Shown: one piece after another, positions 1 through 11,838 of the stretch
Numbering within the stretch: the stretch's first letter is position 1
Layout of the letters: every line of letters starts with the position of its first letter
DNA from: Paramacrobiotus metropolitanus
Lineage: Eukaryota > Tardigrada > Eutardigrada > Parachela > Macrobiotidae
Assembly (NCBI RefSeq): GCF_019649055.1
Contig: NW_026570260.1
Coordinates: forward strand, 496,001 to 560,000
Direction of reading: 5' to 3'
DNA length: 64,000 bases
The notes under the pieces: generated by a model
What the model was told of the DNA's origin: nothing
The model's database searches: none
The model's input: only the letters and a program-made list of their open reading frames with translations
Translations under genes and position numbers: made by a program

Positions 1-354
1 TACACAGAAACCAACGAACACGTTAAGAAAGTTTACTATCAAGTATGTATTGTGTTTACTCCGCACCCTGGCACATACAACAGAGTGTAACAAGCAGCGA
101 CCGGCAACAGTATTATCCGACCCATGGAAATTGAAGGTGCATGCATCCGGCGATATTCCGCCAATCCAGCAGATTTCTCCATTCACTCCAACCAAAGCCC
201 GGCTTATTCTGCTCACTTCAGCAGGCTGCACCGCGGCAAGACAGCAACAGTCTTAAACATTTACAACCGTCCCACCAACTCGAACAGCCTGCAGGTTTTC
301 TTACATTCCACAAATTAAATATTTTATTATCATTAAGAAAATCCGTGTGCCAGC
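1..354. other. Sequence upstream of the copper monooxygenase
   Basis: No gene is supported here. Frames are open for short distances, but nothing resembles a known protein. The stretch just before the first ATG is AT-rich and probably holds the 5' UTR and promoter of the following gene. No TATA box or initiator could be singled out. Confidence 0.4.
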
Positions 355-3300
355 ATGCTGCGCTGGATTGTGGCGGTGTGGTTACTGTGGGCGGAAAGGG
401 CAGCCGGACAGGCGCTGCGCTACAGCAGTTACCTGGACCCCGAACGACGCTTCCATCTGGCATGGGATTACAATGCAACGCATATTCAGCTGGAGTACAC
501 GGCCGCCACAAGGGGCTGGCTGGCGCTGGGTATTTCGCCCAACGGTGGCATGAATCAGTCCGATGTTATTTTCGCCTGGATAGATGATACCACCGGATTG
601 CCGCATGTCCAGGTATGCGTATATGTACAGAGGTGCGCTTAGTGTACGCCTTGATTTTTAATTCCGAAACTACTTTCTTTAGAAATATTACTCTGCTTGC
701 TTTCGAGCATTTTTAAATGGTGGTATTACCCTTTTTAGTTACGACTAAATTTCATATTAAAATCCATCACTTTTAATTGCGCAAAGCGCAGTGAGCGCTC
801 ATAATTATTCAATCAACAATATTTAATAAAATGCATAGGATGTGAGGATGTTTTCTGTTGTACTCGTTTTAAAAAAACTGCTCACGAATTTATAATTATG
901 TTTATTAAATTGCTAATTAATACTGAGACTGGCTGTAACTGAAAATAAATATAGGACCGTTGGATTGACGTGGGCAGTTCGGGCGTGAACCCAACACTAG
1001 ACGACAAACAAGACTGGACACTCGTATCCGGCAAACAGAACACCACCCACTCCATCGTTCGCGTTGCGCGTCTCCTGACCACCTGCGATCCACGTGACCG
1101 CCCCTTCACCGTACGTCACTTGTCACACAGTTTGATGTCGGCTTGCATTATTGACTGTTATTAATCTTTTTTATTTGTGCGATATATGCAAGTCGGCTGA
1201 TCATAATGGGCGCCTCTTAATATGACCCTGACAAATCCAATCAGAATATTATTGACATTCAAAAAACGTCTGTTTGCCGATGCCGGTAACCGACACAAAG
1301 ACGATACCGTTATTCTGCTTCATCAGCGGAATCACTCAGCAGCGAGCGTTTTTTGCGAACCGAAAAATAAACAGGCGCGTTACAAGAATTGTGCTGTTGC
1401 AGAACGACACGATGCGGATAATCTTCGCGGCTAATCCACGTGACCCGGCTGGGGAGGCGGCCATGATTGAGCAGCACAGTATGCGTGGCACTAAAAGTGT
1501 CGTTTTCTTCACCGATGCCTTCCTCACCGAACGCGCGGCCTCCATTCTCGGCGGCGGCAGTCTCCTGCAGATGGATGTCCGTGTCGATAACGTTCCCATT
1601 CCCACCGGCATCGACACGAGCTACCACTGCAAACTGATCAAACTGCCGGAAGTCAATAAGAAATACCACATAATCGGAGTATGTGCATGCAGCTGTCACA
1701 AAGCTTAAAAATTATGAAAATATCACAGTAGGCGATAGTTAAATGTCATGTAACATACAATTAAGTGAAACTGTATGCACAGTAGTAAGCGGTCACAACC
1801 CTATACAACTGCATCAGATCCCTGCAGGACATTAGTGGTCATTACCGGCATACACTAGTCTGGTGTGGTTATTAGGTGCGGCCACTGATCCAACGTGGAA
1901 ACGAGCACATCGTGCACCATGTGGTGGTCTACTACTGTGACAGCACCGTCAACGACACCGTGACGCCCAAGGAATTTGAGTGCGCCGGGGACAACGTCGA
2001 CGAGGAGGCTATGATGAACATCGCCGTGCACTGCCACTCCAATGTGCTGGCCGTTTGGGCCATCGGCGGCTCTGTAAGACCATTCATCGCGATTACAGCC
2101 CTATACTAATGGACACTGGACGTGTATTGCACTGTTCATTAATGCAGGACATGTACTTCCCTCCTGAAGCCGGTCTACCGCTGACCCCCGAGATGAGCGA
2201 CCGTTTCGTCATGGTGGAAATCCATTACGACCTTTCCATGCGTACCGATCAGGGTACATAATTATGCATGATTTTGCTGTGTAATCACTACCCGGTAAGA
2301 AGGATGATTCCCGTGTAAATTAATATTAACTGTAGCCGACGTGCAAGACAGTTCGGGTATGAGTTTCATCCTCACCGAACAGCTGAGACCCAATGATGCT
2401 GCTGTATTAAGCACCGGCACCATGGATTTTAACTGTGAGTTTAACGCCACATCGTTATTTATCTAACACAAGTAATTTCATCAAATAACGTATTTGTGCA
2501 CTGCAGTTTTAATTACCATTCCTCCCAATGTGGATGACTTTGTCGTCTCTTCGTATTGCCACACCCAGTGTACGAGCATGGTAAGTAATATAGTATATGC
2601 GTCACTGCAAGTATACTTCAAGTATGGTACAAGAACTGTACCTGCTGAATTTATGGTACACACACAATTATCAAGAGCTTGGATGTGGTGGCAGTTTCCG
2701 GCCGACGGCATCAACATCTTCCAGTCCTTCCTGCACGCCCACACTCACGGTACGCAAGGGTCAACCAGCGAGCTTGTCGGCTGCATTATAAAGGGTTGAC
2801 TGGTTTGGATGTGCTGATAGGACGAAAGATAATTCTGCGGCACATTCGTGATGGAAAAGAACTGCCGCCCATCGGCAAAGATGACGCCTACGATTTCAAC
2901 TACCAAGAATCACGAAACGTCCAGCCGTACCGTACCATACTTCCGGTTAGTTCTTTTATTCCTTTTTTATGGAAACTTTAAATATGGATTCGAATGCCGC
3001 TGAATTTGACAAACTTTTATAGGGTGATACATTGAAACTGGAGTGTACCTTTTCCACGGCGGGCATGTCCAAACCGGCATATGTACGTTAAGCCTCGCCA
3101 GTGCAGTACTTACGAATTACTTAGGCGCTTCTGATCTTTTCCTTCTGTACGTGCTCCTCTAAAATTATTTTTGGTGAATTTAATTACTGAGTTTATTTGT
3201 ATGTTGCACTGGCGAGATGAACAGCGCTTTGTTTGTGCCTTTACGAATTTGGTGTGACCTGTGTAAAGGCTGTACATGCATAGTTACAATGTCCTACTAA

Positions 3301-4098
3301 TTAGGGCGGATTCAGTTCGCACGACGAGATGTGTCTAGCCTACCTGACCTATTACCCGGCTACTCCGCTGGCATCATGCGGGACCAATGTCAACTTCACC
3401 AATTATTACACCACCATTAACTACACGTTGCCGGCCGAATACTCCCTCACAGATTACCGCTCCATCCAGATCGCCACGAAGGACTTTCTAAACAGCCAGA
3501 TGCAGTGGGACACCACCAGCGTGCAGACACTGCAGGGATTTTATAACGGCGATACATCTTCCGAATGCGTCACAATCGACCTGGTAAATCCTGGCATCCG
3601 TTGTCTTTTCCAAGCAAATCTAATAATTTCATTTACTTTAAAATTTAAGAAATTGTGTAAGTGTAAAATGTTTATATAAGTACATGTATGTATATATCCA
3701 TTTTTATTACTAATATAGATATTACTTAATAATATCTCGATAAATTTTCGTTTAAGCGTAAATACTGATATAAATAAGCATAAATCAAATTCAATTATTG
3801 ACAGTGTTCATCGTGACAACTCAATAGATAAAATTCACAATTACGGTGCGCTTAGAATCGGACAGCCATCCCCACCCCACCTTTGGAGTATACTCCCTAC
3901 GATGACCCCGCCACCCGGATGTGTCCCAATTTAACACCGAATCAACCTTCGCAGCGTCTGCAAGCCGAACCCCCCAGGAAACCGGCACCGACGGCTGCCA
4001 ATTCCACACAGCACTCTGTCGCTAGCATAACCACCGCGGGCGGAAACTTGGTTTCTGTCATCGTCATTCTGCTGTTGTGCGTGTGTCAACGAATATGA
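355..4098 (+). CDS. DBH-like copper monooxygenase (MOXD1 family), membrane-anchored
   Basis: Twelve exons join in phase to about 642 aa: 355-612, 955-1110, 1403-1678, 1876-2073, 2148-2253, 2336-2434, 2507-2580, 2695-2749, 2821-2945, 3023-3082, 3305-3583, 3856-4098. The order is signal peptide (MLRWIVAVWLLW), DOMON domain, then the N- and C-terminal copper type II ascorbate-dependent monooxygenase domains. Visible copper ligands are the His-His pair near residues 244-245, a His in the CHSNVLAVWAIGG segment, the HAH pair at 403/405 and the methionine of DEMC near 478. The protein ends in a hydrophobic stretch (VIVILLLCVC), so it is probably tethered by a tail anchor or GPI. The family hydroxylates amines or related small molecules in the secretory lumen; this paralogue's substrate is unknown. 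All ligands are present, so an active enzyme is inferred. The length matches MOXD1 (about 610 aa). Confidence 0.93.
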
Positions 4099-4785
4099 GC
4101 CTAGTTTCCTGTTGTTCTGATTTCCGCATTGAGCCGTTTATGTCGGTTTCCGCAAAATGCAAATATATATTCAGCGTTAAAGTAGCGCTGTGCGCTATTG
4201 CCGTGATTAGCAATTATATTTTTTAGCATCACATCCGAGAGTACGCGTATATGACTCATGCTGTACATTAGCGGTCGATTCAGCGAAAACGGCCAACACC
4301 AACAGGATACCGGTTGACTATACAGTGTGTCCAACGTATTACTGTATATCAACAAACACCTGTTAAATGCATCCAACACAATACCGGTGTTCCGTATGCG
4401 CTGACAGTGAAAAAAACCTGTTTATCAGCGCGTGTGTCGTTTCTCTTGCACAGTAGCTGATCATATTGGCGTTAGCAATCGGGGCTCGTCGGAAAACGAG
4501 TGAATTTCTCTGCTTTTTTCTATTATTTCCTGAAAGCTGCATTACGAATACATCTATTTCTATAGCTTGTACCTACGCTCCTCGAGGGTATGAGCGGTGC
4601 TGAGCATTACACAGTGATTGTGTCGTAGAAAAAAAACACTGCACACCGGCGTTTTTCATATACAGTTAAGGGGCATGCGTGTGCTGATCAGCTGCTGTAG
4701 TGCACTTTGTCGCTGGATCAGGCGCGTCAAAATCAGGTAGTTGGGCTGAACGTAAGGGTCCTTGGTCTAGCGCCTTTTTGTCAGG
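4099..4785. other. Intergenic, monooxygenase to astacin
   Basis: There is no supported gene. The stretch should contain the 3' UTR of the monooxygenase and the promoter of the astacin. I did not find a canonical AATAAA close to the stop codon. Confidence 0.4.
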
Positions 4786-6750
4786 ATGTTGGCGATTGGG
4801 TTTATACTGTGTTGTTTGCTCAATGGATTATTACGGATGGACGCGGCGCCCGCTGCGCCAACCGGCAACGATTTGCCGGCCAGTAAGTATTTATAATGCA
4901 AGTAGTTAATGTTTACTTCTATTAAAGAGTTCCTACGCCATCCACGTATTCGAACAGCGTCTAGCTTAAAACGCAAATCATAATTAAAAATTTCTGTTTA
5001 TTACGGGTGCATAGTGATGTATTTATAGCATGTCGTACTGTAGATAAACGGTTCATGAAACTGTTGTGCATATTCCTTATACTGGTACCTACTGCCTGCA
5101 TTGCCTAAATTCGGGGCATTTGTTAAGCGGTCTTCCTTTGGCAGACTGGCAGGATTTAATTGGGAACAGTCAAGGCCAGGGTCAGTCACACGATTTACTG
5201 CAGAATGGCGGCGTCTTCGAGGGGGATATCAAGGGCATCGACCGATCCGCCACCAACTCGGTACGCCCACTGACGTCACACGCAGTTGGCGAATTTAATG
5301 ACGTCCGAATGTTCCACGAATTACCCGAAGTTTCTTACCGGGATATAATTATGAGAAAGTAGAAATTCTCACCGATCGATTCGTCAGTTTTTTCCAGCAA
5401 CGCATTAACTGTACGGTAAATACGTCACCATATGACCTGACATTTCATAATATTGGGTAGGACGCCTTGTCAAACATGGCGCACAACGCCGTGATGGACC
5501 GCAGCCAGTTGTGGCCGAACGGAATTGTTCCCTACACCATCGGCAGCGGATACAGTACGTTCACCAGCACTTTTCACTGCAGTAATCCTCTGTTGACATC
5601 GTAAGAATTATTGATCTGTCACTGCAGACAGTCAGCAGAAGCAGGTGATACAGGGCGCCCTCAACGACATCATGCAGAAAACCTGTGTGCAATTCAAGCA
5701 GCGCACCAACGAGCGTGATTACATCACCTTTGTCAACCGCAACGCCGGGTACGTCTTAACGCTTACTCATCAGTAGCCACCGCCCCGTGTGGACGTTGTG
5801 AGATAACTCACTGACCGGTTGTGTGCGTTGTGCAGTTGCAGTTCGTATGTGGCGCGCGTTGGCGGTCAGCAGCTGATTGATCTGCAAGAAGGTTGCATTT
5901 ACGAGTTTGGCGAGGTTCAACACGAGACTATGCACGCGCTGGGCTTCTTCCACGAGCAGAGCCGCAAGGATCGCGACGATTACGTCACCATCGTCTGGAG
6001 CAATATCCAGCGCGGTCAGTAAGGTCACGACGATTTTGTTATTCGGTCTCATAAGTTTTTCTTCTTATAGGCAAAAAAGCAGACTTAAATTTGCGCAAAG
6101 AAACGGTTATAAAAAATTCAGTGCAAAAGCTTTAACAAACTGACTACCGAAATTTTACAGATCGTAATTTTGTTCAACCATTATTAAATGACTGCAAATT
6201 CTAAACTGGGAAAATTTGGTGTTATACAGAGTAAATAAAAAAATTAGATGCTTAATATAAAATTCAGCGTTTTTCAGATAACTATGATCAGTTTGAGAAA
6301 TACCAGTCAAACTTGTTGGGTTTGCCGTACGACTACGACAGCATTATGCACTACGGATGGAACTACTTCGCCATCAACCGCGGCAAGCCGACCATCGTGC
6401 CCAAGAAGCAAGCCACCATCGGCAACCGTAAAGTAATGAGCGCCACCGACGTGCAGAAGATCAACCTCCTCTACCAGTGCTCAGGAGCCAAAGCACCAAA
6501 GGTCACCTCCTCCCAGGGTAGCGGCTCCTCACGACCCTCCAGCCCCTCCCAAGGCTCCGGCTCCCGGGGCACCTCCATCCTGGATATTCTCTTTGGCGGC
6601 CTGGGCGGAACATCTTCCTCCGGCCGCGATGAGGCGCCGCCGCCGCAGGTGGTCACGCGAACGACCACTACGACGCAGGCTCCGCAAAAGAGCTCTGGCG
6701 GGATTACCGGGGCTATTAAGAGCTTCTTTTCCGGGCTGTTTAACGGATGA
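4786..6750 (+). CDS. Astacin-family zinc metalloprotease, secreted
   Basis: Six exons (4786-4882, 5145-5260, 5461-5554, 5628-5748, 5836-6014, 6278-6750) join in phase to about 359 aa. The first exon encodes a signal peptide (MLAIGFILCCLLNG), which decides the start. A propeptide-like region follows, then the peptidase M12A domain. The zinc site is HETMHALGFFHEQSRKDR with ligands H172, H176 and H182 and the catalytic E173; the Met-turn is SIMHYGW. After the catalytic domain there is no EGF, CUB or ShK module, only about 90 residues rich in Ser, Gly, Pro and Thr ending in FFSGLFNG. Astacins cleave extracellular proteins in hatching, moulting, digestion and growth-factor processing; which applies here cannot be told. 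The gene is convergent with the WD40 gene, about 200 bp apart. Confidence 0.95.
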
Positions 6751-6946
6751 TCGAGGGCTGCGCCGTCGCTTCGATTACTTAAGCTGTGATGCAGATTGTG
6801 AGCAGACAAAATTTCCCATTTGTTGTATTCGTTTTATGTATTAACGAAACGAAGTTTTATCTTAATGGAACTCGTATTTGTTCGGCACTCGGCAGTATAT
6901 TCTACAGTTACGTATACAGTAACCGTGCATAAAAAAAACAAAATTA

Positions 6947-9900
6947 TCAATATTTTAGTACCGGTCGCGACAGTATATTCAAGATTTTCGCGTAATGTTC
7001 GTCTTTGACGGTACGCTCCTCAAAAACCGGAGAAACTTTCTGGTGCGCCGTATTATCTTTCTGGTGAAAACTCTGTGCGATGAACTTGCTTTTAGACATC
7101 GGTGCCCGGTGAACTGCCCGCGGCGGAAATGCAGTTACTTTGAATTTTCGAGGGACATCTTCTTCCCCACTATCCGCATCATTATCCAAAGCTGCCATTA
7201 CTTTGACCCCCTCCGGAAACGGTCGACCTTCACATAAGATTTGTTCGTCCGACATCGGACAGGCCACCTCGAGCTCTTTCAGTACATTATCTTCCCGCTT
7301 CTCGAATTCATCCAGGTGGAATTCTCCTTTAGGCGTCTGGTTTCCTCCTTGTTCGCCGTCAAGACCAGTTCCACCGGCTGGACCGGCCGTTTCTTTCTTC
7401 GAGCTGTCTTTTCCACCGCCTGGATGTCCGTCAGCATCTCCATATTCCCCGAAACTACTGGCACCGCGGTGGTGGTTCGCCGCTCCTCCTGGCTGACCAC
7501 CTCTGTCGACGAAGACTGCATAGTCAACAGCGTCCCCACAAACTCAGAAGCATCCGGCTCCAGGAGAAAGTCCACTAGCGTCTGGCGGCCCGTCGAGCCC
7601 ATTCGAGCCAAGGTCTTTTTCACGTGTCCCACGTCGAAGCGAGACTTCTTCGCAATGTGTTGCATGTGGCGAGCATGGACAACGCGGACCAGTTCGCGCA
7701 TTTTATCCCCGTGAAGCGTTCCCTCCCGTTGGGCCTTGAGAAATTCCGGTCGCTGCCAAAGAGCCAGGCGGTCGATAAAGTCATTCTGGACTTTCTCTAC
7801 GTTATAATTGTAAATACACTCCGGGACGAGGTTTTCTAGATTCCCGAGATTTTCTAGCGATTTTACGGTGAAATTCCGATATACCGCTAAATCGTCTTCA
7901 ACCGGAAACGGTTCTGGATCCTCATTACCATCCTTCGGTACAGTGACCATTCTGTTGGTTTCTTCTGATTTCTGCACTTGTGGTTGTGGTAGATCGGAAT
8001 TTTTCATGTCCTGAATGACCTGAAGCGTCAGGGCGGATGCTCTTTCGGCAAGATCTTGTGGCACGATGGCTCGAGGTTTCAGAATGATTTCGTCCATGGT
8101 GTCCTCAGCAAAGATTTCTTCAAACACCGCGTGTTCGTCCTGGTTTTGGGCACTGGTGAAATTATAATGTGGTACCGGCGGTACATCCGTACTGATGTCA
8201 ATGAACAGGGGTTCCGACTGTCCCAGTGTCCCTATATACAGTCCTCCGAACGTCCATAGACGGACGGAGCAATCTCTGGATGACGTAATCACCACCTGTC
8301 GCTGCGGAATCACTGTGATGTGCTGAATTGCCGACAGATGTGCTCGGTAGACGTTGAGGATGATCGGCATGGAGAAGTACGCTCGGTGGCGGCTGTCCAG
8401 TTTTGGAAGGACTTCTTGCATTAGCCGATTGCGTAGGTGCGCCAAAATGGGCGCGAAAGTCTTATATTGGCGAATGGCCGGAAACGGACGCGGATCGAAG
8501 TTGTGGTGATGGTCGGAAAGGTCACCGTTGGCCCAGTCGCACAGTAAGTAAACCGTCATGTATCCGGCGTTGTCCCCGGTGAAAAGGAGCTCATTTTCAG
8601 GGTCGGTAGTCATGCAGCGGATGTAGTGATGAGCGGTCTTCCCGCCGTGGAACACCGCACACAGTCCCCGGTCTGACCAGCCGCGGATGAACCCGTCCAG
8701 TGACGCGGTTAGGATCGTAGCCGTTTTGGGATGGGTGCTCCGCGCGCTCAGATGGATCATGCAAGATACAGCTTCCCCCGAGGCGGCGGCCAGCGAGGGG
8801 GTCTTTTCTCCGGTGTTGAAATCTACTGGAATATCGTCTCGGACGCTCCGTCTGTTGATCTTCCGCACTTTGAGGGGCGAGTGGATAAACTGTAGAAAAT
8901 CAGAAATACTAGACGATTCCGGTTGAAGACGGGGAATGTGGGGCACGCCGAGGATGTATGGGGAAACATGCAGATTCCGTTCGGAAGGCGTAAACGCAGT
9001 GATGGAGCCGTCTGTGTTCAAAAATCGCAGCGGTGTGCCGGTGAACACGTCCCAGACGACTATTTCTCCATCAAAGCTGACAGAAATTAATTGCGATTCG
9101 TCGTCCGCCAACTTAGAATCGAGGGAAGAACTCCCAGACATGGATATAGATTCATCGGATGTCGTTTGCAGTGTTTTCTTGTATCTTATTCTGATATCTG
9201 TGATATCTGTTCGATGGATTACCGGGAATTTATACTCTGTTGCTTCAACGTCATCGTCTCCTCGCGTGTCTCGAACCATTACTACTCGTTGGCCACACCC
9301 TCCGGCGACCACTAAATCCCGGTTCCGGTGATACTGCACCGCACTGAGCGGTTTTCCCGCACCCTGATCGAATGTCGACAGACAGGCTCCGTTATTGAAA
9401 TTCCACATTTTGGTCAGCCCATCCTCTCCCACCGTTAGCAAGCGTCGTTGATTGCTGTCGAAGGTCATGTTGCGTATGGGTACCGGCTGGGTCCCCATAA
9501 TCCCGTCCTCTACATGAGCGTTCGCAAAATGAATTATCTTGTGACCGTTCTGGAAGTTCCACACCATTATTGTCGACCCTTCACATCCAGTGACCACGCA
9601 GTCAAAAAGGTCATTGTAAAGCGCCGCAACCACTGGGAGGTCGTGCGTCTTCACTAAGATGTCCCGCTGCCGGCGGTGCACCAACCGCTCTATGGTCAAC
9701 AGCTCACATCCACCATAAACAAAGTGCCTCCCTACGGGGTTATAAAACAACGTCCCGATCATAACCTTTCTGAAGTTCCCCACCGGGCTGGGGATCTCCT
9801 GCCACAAGGCGTTCTCTCGCACATTGAAAACCCGGATGGTACGGAGCGCATCGACTGTCACCACGGCGACAAAGTGCGCTTCATGGACAATCCGTACCTG

Positions 9901-11838
9901 GTCCACACTGGCGGTGTGGACGGCAAAGGTTGCAGTGGGCGTGGTCAGTTTATCTGGCTGCCACAATTTAAGCGATCGATCGGAGGAACCAGTGGCAATG
10001 AGGTGGACGGCCGGCTGGTAGTCAAAGCAGTTGAATCCGTTGGGAGCATTAGCGATGTATAGGGGTGGTCGGTGCGACTGCACCGGGAAGAGGATTAGCG
10101 AATGCACCGGTTCGTTGGTGGCAACAATGACCTGTCTACAGAACATCCGCTTTAAACGTGCCAATTAATTATGTGAACCGTTACAAGATTGCTTTCAGAC
10201 TTCTGTTACCGCGTTTATATCCAGGCAGAATCGGATCTGCAGCACTGGATTCTGAGCGGCCACTGTAACCCGGTTTATCTCCATGCATTTCCCGGCTTTC
10301 CGAAGGTCCGCCCAAGCAACCAGGTTGCTCGAACGTTGACTAACCCCGGCTGACGTCCAAAACCCATCGTAAAACAAATTTGGAAATTTTACAGCAAACA
10401 ACCCTCCGACAGCGTCCGCGAAAAACAGAATCCCGAGATATTCGCGGAAGACATAGTGCATGCACTCTGGAGGTGCCGGCATGCCGTAGATGGTGCAGAC
10501 CCTTTCCAATCGCGCTTCATCGTAGTAATACAGCTTAATCAGCCCCGTAGCGAACCCGATACCCAGGGCACGGATCTCAGGGATGCACACCATATCGGTG
10601 ACCTTTTCGTGGCAGCCAGCCGAACGGAACTCTGGGATGAGGTACATCGGATCACCATTGGGAGCTAAATCCAGAGTCCAACACTGGACGATACCCTCTG
10701 CAGTCACGGAATAGTAGCGCCCACTCACCCAGTCGATGGTACTCTCGGAAGCGGCAGCCGCCTGCGGGGACCACACCACCGCTTTGATCTGTTTTGTCCC
10801 TTGGTATTTTACCACGGCCGCTGGCTCCAAATACATCTCCCGTGCCACCTGAGACATGGCGTCCTGCTCCTGATACTCCCGCAGCGTGTAGTCCAGAAAC
10901 TCGTTCCAGTCGACATTCCCGTCGCAGTTGGCATCCACCTTCATAAAAACCAACGCTATCTCCCGCTCCGTCATAGCGTCGCCGCTGATACGCCGCATCG
11001 CCAGTTTGAATTCGCCGATATCCAGTCCAGGCTCGTCGTCCATGTCGGATTCCTCGAAGATGACGCGTAAACGCTCCAGGCGTTCTTTGGCCAGACGAAC
11101 AGCCGGGTCTTCTTGTTGTTCGCTCACCATCGAGCTGTGGAAAGTCTGTGGAGTTTGCTCTGGCTGTGGAACGTCATCGGGGAACAGTATGGTTTCCACG
11201 ATAGAACTACGGCGTGGATGGCGCTTAGGGGTTTCCAAAATTTCCTGGGAAAGGTCACCAATATTTTCGTGACTAGTAGTAGTGACAAAGGTGCCAGCAA
11301 CTTCTAACGAATTCTGCAGCTCATCAAGAGCTTCTTGGTTTTTTTTAAAGGCAGTCAGCCCTTGCAAATTCCCCTCAGACTTCAGCCTTAAAAAATCCGG
11401 GAAGGTCAGTCCGAACTTTTTCCGTAAAAGAAAAAGAACATTGCGCGGAGTTTTATTCTGTAGTATCACTCTCAAGATCTTCCAGGGATGGTTGAACATA
11501 CACAATCGTGCGAAGACGTCATCGGGCCGGGGCGCGGTCACCAGATCCTTTAAAAGCGAAAAACTGGGGCGGGATATGTGGGAAGCATTTGCTCCTGGTG
11601 GGGGCTCCTCATCTGGACGCTGCTCCCAGGAGCGGGCAATATCCATCCAGAAGTGGCGATTGGAAATGTCGAAGGTCTGCAGCGTTTGAAAGAAGGCAGC
11701 TGTCTGGCCATGACCTTTCAGTGGAGAGAAGCGCGGGGGCGGATGCAGGCGTGGCTGCATGAGGCGGTGACACAGACGGGAGTATTTCGGAGGGTCTGTG
11801 TCTTTGATCTGCTGTAGACGAGAAACGATCGATTCCAT
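6947..11838 (-). CDS. WD40-repeat protein with EF-hand (WDR49/WDR64/WDY-like)
   Basis: The start is the ATG at 11838 in a good context (accATGG). Exon 1 (11838-10210) runs into a 60-base intron (10209-10150, GT-AG) and then one very long exon. Residues 1-250 have no domain I recognise. An EF-hand pair follows: a degenerate loop (DMDDEPGLDIGEF) and a canonical one (DANCDGNVDWNEF). After that come WD40 blades, including SSDRSLKLWQPDK, CEGSTIMVWNFQNG, GEDGLTKMWNFNNG, FDGEIVVWDVFTG, LDGFIRGWSDRG and SRDCSVRLWTFGG. The EF-hand-then-WD40 order is typical of WDR49, EFCAB8, WDR64 and insect WDY proteins, often linked to cilia and testis. The frame changes near 7290-7430: the WD frame stops at 7279, while a coding-like tail continues in another frame to 6947. 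The tail may need one missing base or a 47-base mini-intron. Total length is about 1,600 aa, longer than usual for the family. Confidence 0.85.
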
